A stretch of 12,285 nt of DNA from Podochytrium sp. JEL0797 (lineage: Eukaryota; Chytridiomycota; Chytridiomycetes; Chytridiales; Chytriomycetaceae). The stretch lies in the NCBI GenBank assembly GCA_027596195.1, contig JADGJG010000809.1, forward strand, positions 1 through 12,285, in the 5' to 3' direction. The notes beneath the pieces are model-generated. The model searched no databases. It saw nothing but the letters and a program-made list of their open reading frames with translations, and was not told where the DNA came from. The stretch's first letter is position 1. Every line of letters begins with the position of its first letter. The position numbers and the translations under genes are program-made. This document shows, piece by piece, positions 7,755-12,285 of this stretch.

Positions 7755-10700
7755 ATGGACGCCATCGAGTATTCTGTCAAACAGGCATCCCAGATTGCTG
7801 CGGCTGGAAATGTCAAGGTCGGTGCTTTCCTTGCAGTAATTAGAAACGCGCTCAATGTCACAGCGAACCCAACAACAGGAGGCCTACGACATGTACCTTA
7901 CAAACCTGGGGAAGCTCATAGTGCGACTAAAGACCAATGTGGAAATGAGCGAGAATGGTTTGCAGAACCTGAAACCTTCAGTCGGCAGTGGCTAAAACGA
8001 ACTTACAGGGATGCTTAAGAACGGAGACGATATTGCCCTCTTCCGGATGATTCCGCTTTGCCGAGTCTGCATCACAAAAGTGGAGGATATTCTGCAAAAT
8101 GGTGCCATGCTGGCGTCCATGAAACCCGCAACTCCTTTTCCGTCGCCATTAGCAAAAACAGGTGCGTTCGCGGAGCGTTTTAACGTCCAACATGTGATTC
8201 ACCAGTCTATTATTATTCTCCAAGGGGATCGAAATCCTTCTGGTTTCTTTGGGAATGGGTTACCCAGCTCGAAAGCGCCCGAAGTGTCACTATTCAGCGC
8301 CGTTCTCGATTGTTACCCTCCCGAGTTTAGTCTTCAGCCTGATAAACCCGCTTCATCCACTGCGCTTCGTATGTCAGATTCTTTGAATGGGTATGAGATT
8401 CGGGATTCTGGCGCAAACAATCGGGAATCTATTGAGGCCGATGCGGAGAGAAGTTTGTTGAGCATCGTCACGGATTCGGGAGGCCAGATAGGACTCTCGA
8501 GAGATTCATCGCTTGTGAGCGGAGAAGTGAAATCTGATTCTGCAAGGTGAGTGCTGTTTCTGATGGATGGAAGTGAGAACTGACCCGCATTTTTTTGCAG
8601 TTTGCTCAAACCTTCGCGATCCAATATTACAGCTCCTGAAATTCCGACTTCTCCTCTCTCTGGCACCTATCTGACGCTGAGTCAGAAGCTGGTTTCCCTA
8701 ACAAATTCTCCAACGACACCAAACGCTACGGATTCAGACATCTTTGAAGGATCTCAGGAGGCATGCGCGAATCTATTAGGCTCGATGCCACTGATTTCAG
8801 AAGAAGAAGAAGCAAACGCGATTCGATCCAAGATTGCCAAAATCCTGCATCAAATTCAAGTTGCTGCTGTCACGAATCCTTCCGTGAACCTTCTCTGCTA
8901 TCGTCCCATCGCTGTCGCGTATCAACTCTGTGTGATTGAGCATGCGCTTTTACGACAGATTCATTCGAACGATGTGTTGATTCACAAACCGCCGCAGTGC
9001 CCGGCGCCTTCGTTGCAAGCCGCGTCCAACTTTTTCAATTATTTCACGCGGTTGGTTGAGTGTTCGATTCTTGAACAGACGGATGTGTCCGGGCGTGTAA
9101 AGACTGTGTGTAAATGGTTCAAAGTTGCTGGGTACCTCAAGAAATTCAACAACCTGCAGAGTTTGAAGGGGATCACCAGCGCGTTGACGACACCTCCCAT
9201 CATTCGGCTCAAAAAAATGTGGGCGCAGCTGAAGAAGAAGAATGCGGCCGAGTTGCAAGGGTTCGAGGAGTTGGTGGCGCTTCTGAGTGAGCAAAACAAT
9301 TACAACGCGTACCGGAACTATGTCAAGGCGAATCAGACGAGGCCGATGGTTCCTTTCTTTGGCGTTATTTTGCATGATATCACGTATTTGGTGGTGATTG
9401 CAAAGAAGGAGGGGATGGTGGATTTGAGTGCGGATCGGCGGATTCAAGAAATTCAAAAGTTTATACGGTATTGCGGGCTTGGGCCGCGGTATTCTTATGA
9501 CATGTTGATTGATTTGGATGCGGAGAAGGGTGCATTTTCCGGTACACCTGGCATGCAAAAGAAGGGTGTCAAGAGAAGGGTGAAGGGAGGGGGGTTGAGT
9601 GAATCTGGAATGGAGGTCTTGGGGATGCTGTTCAAGGATCTCAATCACGAGGAAATTGGGTCGTTCATTTCGCATTGGCTTTTGACAAGGAAGTGGATGT
9701 CAGAGAAGGAAGTCGATGATCTGAGCCTGTTGAGGGAACCTAAGGCGACGCAGGCTGTAAAAGGATTGATGGCAGAGGCGCCACCCGACGAGAAAGAGGG
9801 CGTGCAGCAGCAGTTGAAGATCGAGGACGAAATTCAAGTCAAGGGAGTAGAAAAACCTCAGCTTCAGATGCTCGCGCCCAAGGAAATTGTGATTATTCCG
9901 TCGTCGCCGAATTTGACCAGAGCTCGGCTCGTTGGAGGCTCAGCTTCCTTTATTGAAGCCATCAAAGAAACTGCATACACGCTCGTGGCGAAACATTCTG
10001 GAACTTCGACTCCGATCGGATCCTCCGAGTCAGGGAGGAAAGCGAACAAAATCGTTGCCAAACTCAATTCTGAATTGCCACGCGGTCGACAGCTGGATCA
10101 CCTACTGAGGAGACGTCAAAAATCACTCACCAACATTGATGCGGAAGCGTCGCAAGGAATCAGCAAAAGTGTTAGCATGGACGCTGGCCTCAGTTCGCGC
10201 GCTAATTCCCCCGAACGAACGAAGGAATCGGAGAAAGCAGGCTCCTTTGACAGTGTTTCCGGCAGCATGAGTCAATCCGCCATCACGCAAGAAGAAACGA
10301 GCCAAACCACTTCTGCATACGTTCAAGGCTTCGTTGGAGTCGAGTCAGAGGAGTTGAAAAGAAAACTAGAGTTCCTCATGAATTCCCCGGATGCTCCGAG
10401 ATTGGTGAGGAGGTCGTCGAGCTCAGCAGCTCCTACGTCCATCATGTCACCCATCAAAGAATCGTCATCAGCGAATACCAACACGCGCCATGGCGGATTC
10501 TTTTCGTTCTTCTCACACACGGAGGATACTGCTACGAATGCCACCGAGTCTAGTAGTACGGGCAGGCGATCCGAAGGGAATGCGTTGAATCGAAAGCCAC
10601 CGCTTCAGAAAATTGAATCGGCCTCCCCGAAGGGTGCTAGTGCAGACCAATCTCGCTCTTTACTGGAAGCGAACGAATCGACACAGAAGTCTGGAACTGC

Positions 10701-11490
10701 TCCTCTTGATGCGAGTAACTGTCGGCGGCCTGATGGGGTTAAAGAAAAAGCCGTGAAAGGAAGGCGGAGGGCCTCATCAGCTGGCAATGCCGAAGCTGTA
10801 AAAGCAGCACTCACAGCAGAACCTAAAAACGTCGCGGAAGGAATCGCAGCGTGTACAATTTTGTCACAGGAATTGAGTGGAATAGACGGGGAACCGACGG
10901 ACGACAGAAACTCAGTGGCCACCATCAAAACTCCTGCCTTGCATTCCGTCAAAACTGTGAAAGCGATACACAAATCTCCATCCACCGAACCCGCCGAAAA
11001 GCTCGCTGACTTGTCAGCACATCCAGCCACATCCCCTGCGTCAGTCAGTCCAAACTCTGGAGTTCTTGGTTGGGGTAGCAAGTTTGTTAAGTCCGCACCC
11101 AAATCTCCAATTCAGCCACTCTCAGAAGGCCAAGAGGCCGATCATCCAACTGTTTTCAAGCACTCGAAGGCCAAGAAGCTGTCGCTATCAACACCTCCAG
11201 GATCAGCGCCGGGTGGCATTCTTTCCATTCATGCCGATTCACCTCTCAAACAAGCAGTGGCAGTGGATTCTCAAGCAGATTCTGGGGCCCAGAATACGAT
11301 GAAACATAGTCCAGTTCCAGTAGGAAAACCTCAATTGCCTGGACTTCCTCAGAGGGCCATCCCTCCAATCAAATCGGTACCGCCGGTTATCCCACCCAAA
11401 CCGGCGCAGCTGAAAAACGGAATCGAGAAGGCTCGTAATGGGTTGATAAATTCGGATTCAACATCCAGCTTGCACAAAGAAATGAAATAA
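7755..11490 (+). CDS. MIT-like domain plus RasGEF guanine nucleotide exchange factor (1189 aa, 4 exons)
   Basis: Catalyses GDP release from a Ras-family GTPase. Exons: 7755-7817, 7879-7957, 8009-8546, 8601-11490. The start has a good context (GTGCCATGG). Residues 1-75 (MDAIEYSVKQASQIAAAGNV, then EAYDMYL and a third helix FRMIPLCRVCITKVEDIL) look like an MIT three-helix bundle, which in other proteins binds ESCRT-III tails. Residues about 85-325 are Ser/Pro/Asn-rich linker. The RasGEF (CDC25 homology) domain spans about 327-608: RPIAVAYQLCVIEHALL, LKKFNNLQSLKGITSAL, IIRLKKMWAQL, NNYNAYRNYV, MVPFFGVILHDITYL and the closing SEKEVDDLSLLREP. A lysine/arginine/glycine-rich insert (KKGVKRRVKGGG, about 547-558) lies before the last helix. 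A classical REM/RasGEF_N domain is not obvious. Residues 609-1189 are disordered, with RRRASS (948-953) and a terminal PPVIPPKP. GEF call firm; MIT call moderate and dependent on the first two small exons. Confidence 0.9.
7818..7878 (+). other. Intron 1 of the MIT-RasGEF gene (61 bp)
   Basis: The donor is GTCGGT after AATGTCAAG and the acceptor AACAACAG before GAGGCC. Joining gives AAGNVK|EAYDMYL, the MIT-like helix 1-2 turn. Reading straight through leaves the frame ending in a stop near 8018 without reaching the GEF frame. Confidence 0.7.
7958..8008 (+). other. Intron 2 of the MIT-RasGEF gene (51 bp)
   Basis: The donor is GTTTGC (weak), with a branch-like GGCTAAAAC at about 7990-7998 and acceptor ACTTACAG. 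Removal keeps frame as SENG|MLKNGDDIALF and skips the TAA in GGCTAA. Phase analysis left no better donor. Confidence 0.65.
8162..8224 (+). other. Candidate optional in-frame intron inside exon 3 (63 bp)
   Basis: A GTGCGT donor follows AAAACAG, and an acceptor CTCCAAG follows a T-rich stretch. The segment is 63 bp, stop-free, and its removal keeps frame (LAKT|GDRNPSG). It encodes an oddly hydrophobic stretch (HVIHQSIIIL) in an otherwise Ser/Pro/Asn-rich linker. It may be a true intron (protein 1168 aa) or coding sequence. The closer acceptor at 8205 would shift frame to an early stop. Confidence 0.35.
8547..8600 (+). other. Intron 3 of the MIT-RasGEF gene (54 bp)
   Basis: Donor GTGAGTGC, a branch-like AACTGAC, a T-tract and acceptor TTTTTGCAG. 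Removal joins SDSA(AG|T) to LLKPSRSN and continues the same coding sequence. Splice signals are the clearest in this gene. Confidence 0.9.
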
Positions 11491-11491
11491 A
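11486..11491 (+). terminator. Poly(A) signal AATAAA overlapping the MIT-RasGEF stop codon
   Basis: The C-terminus reads ATG AAA TAA AG, so AATAAA (11486-11491) contains the stop codon entirely. If used, the 3' UTR would be very short. The other plus-strand gene in the window has the same kind of arrangement. Confidence 0.55.
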
Positions 11492-11624
11492 GTATATTTG
11501 GTGAAGCAAGTTCCCCTACCACGCATTATCGTGAAGGGTGACTAACGGTTTCAAATTCTCAGCCAAAAAGCTCCCGTTTTGCTCACATCTCCGAGGAGAA
11601 AAATAACAACAAAAGAAGGCGGGT
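11491..11624. other. Convergent 3' intergenic region
   Basis: This 134-bp gap separates the stops of two converging genes. I see no clear AATAAA on the minus strand for the transporter, so its 3' end signal is either a variant or lies inside the 3' end of the opposing gene. No further gene or repeat is visible. Confidence 0.6.
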
Positions 11625-12285
11625 TCACGCGATGGTTTTCAAATCGCCATTCAAAGCCGTGATAACTACGTCTTTCTCATCGTCTTCGCGAATCTTGGCT
11701 TCCATCAACGAATCTTCGGGAAGGTTTGGCATCTCCCAGCCCATCAACTTGCGAACACCCAAGTCGACGGCAGACCAAAAGACCAAAGCGACGACAGACA
11801 CGCAAGGAGCCAGGACAAAGGGTTGCCAAACGTAAGAGGCGGCCCAGAAGAATGCTTGGAGGCCGGTTGCGAAGTCGCCGTACATGTGGATGCCGAGCAA
11901 AAAGACCGAGATGATGGAGGTCACTGCATTCAGTGGATGAGTGATGAAACTACTCGGAGAAGATCGAAAAGCACTCACAAATAGCCATTAGGACAGAAAA
12001 GGTCGAAATCACGCGATTCAATCTTGGAATCATTCCCGCCGCGAGAGGCAAAAACATGCTCGTCGAGAGTTGATTGTTGAACAAAAAAATATTCAAAATG
12101 TTCGTCTCAGCGGTAGCCAGGTACGACGCGGCAGCCACGACAGGGATTTGGAAAAGCAACACAATCGCACGCACAGTATTGAGTGAAAATTCGTATCCAA
12201 AGACCGTACCGATATTGGTGACTGTATCGTTGACGGCGTTTTGGAACGTGTCAATTGCAGCTTCGTTCATTGCCACAGCAACCAT
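11625..12285 (-). CDS. Probable sodium:solute symporter family (DUR3-like) transporter, C-terminal part
   Basis: Multi-pass membrane protein, probably of the SSS/SSF family (TC 2.A.21), which includes urea transporters such as DUR3. Exons are 11980-12285 plus base 11979 (the split codon), and 11625-11923; the intron is 11924-11978 (55 bp, GTGAGTGC...ATGCAG). The spliced fragment is 201 residues. Seen: NEAAIDTFQNAVNDTV, resembling the SSF segment before a late helix; a helix starting LNTVRAIVLLFQIPVVAAA; ILNIFLFNNQLSTSMFLPLA; STFSVLMAI|LTSIISVFLLGI across the intron; a Phe/Trp-rich loop (GLQAFFW, YVWQPF); the helix VLAPCVSVVALVFWSAV; and a charged cytosolic tail ending at 11627. The ATG at 12285 is the window edge and the frame is open there, so the true start and earlier helices lie outside. 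The helix pattern fits fungal DUR3-type proteins, but family assignment rests on pattern memory and the transported solute is unknown. Confidence 0.65.
11924..11978 (-). other. Intron of the transporter gene (55 bp)
   Basis: Donor GTGAGTGC, branch-like CACTGAAT close to the acceptor ATGCAG. Removal joins the open frame SVLMAI to LTSIISVFLLGI, giving a continuous membrane helix. Without it the upstream frame ends at a stop near 11950. Confidence 0.85.

Noticed and set aside
8162..8205. 44-bp intron using the acceptor at 8205
   Set aside because: It would shift the frame to an early stop near 8334 and disconnect the MIT-like domain from the GEF domain.
8950..9675. 241-codon minus-strand frame antisense to the RasGEF domain
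   Set aside because: Composition is rich in His, Arg, Leu and Gln as expected for an antisense shadow, and the plus strand has clear RasGEF motifs throughout.
10605..11102. 165-codon minus-strand frame
   Set aside because: Antisense to the low-complexity GEF tail; no recognisable domain and no promoter or splice context.

Overview
The window looks like nuclear DNA of a eukaryote with a compact, intron-bearing genome. All introns are very short (43-66 bp, GT...AG, often GTGAGT donors) and intergenic gaps are 57-811 bp. Genes sit head-to-head and tail-to-tail, and two stop codons lie inside AATAAA signals. Membrane-anchored class III-type chitinases together with DHRS12-like and SCFD2-like genes (animal/plant-type genes that I do not associate with yeasts and moulds) make an early-diverging zoosporic (chytrid-like) fungus my best guess. 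This is inference; another chitin-handling protist is not excluded.

Layout. 1-1334 (-): a chitinase-like GH18 gene, copy 1, whose 3' end lies outside the window. 1335-2145: an AT-rich spacer with one doubtful 60-codon reading frame. 2146-3699 (-): a complete second chitinase copy (501 aa) with an N-terminal membrane anchor, Ser/Thr-rich stalk, GH18 barrel and C-terminal cysteine-rich module. 3700-3961: divergent promoter region. 3962-5058 (+): a DHRS12-like short-chain dehydrogenase (325 aa, 3 exons). 5116-7567 (-): an SCFD2-like Sec1/Munc18-family protein (706 aa, 7 exons reconstructed by hand). 7568-7754: a second divergent promoter. 7755-11490 (+): a large Ras guanine nucleotide exchange factor (1189 aa, 4 exons) that begins with an MIT-like three-helix domain. 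11625-12285 (-): the C-terminal part of a multi-pass transporter, probably a sodium:solute symporter of the DUR3-like group.

How the parts relate. The chitinases are a tandem duplication with strikingly uneven divergence: about 96% identity over 437 bp, against about 77% in adjoining stretches. That pattern suggests gene conversion. The SCFD2-like gene and the MIT-RasGEF share a 187-bp divergent promoter, and both families point to membrane trafficking or signalling, so co-expression is plausible but unproven. I see no mobile element, RNA gene, CRISPR array or bacterial-type operon. The most novel-looking item is the MIT-RasGEF domain combination; the chitinase mosaic is second. All splice sites were placed by eye from reading-frame continuity and family resemblance, not by alignment software.
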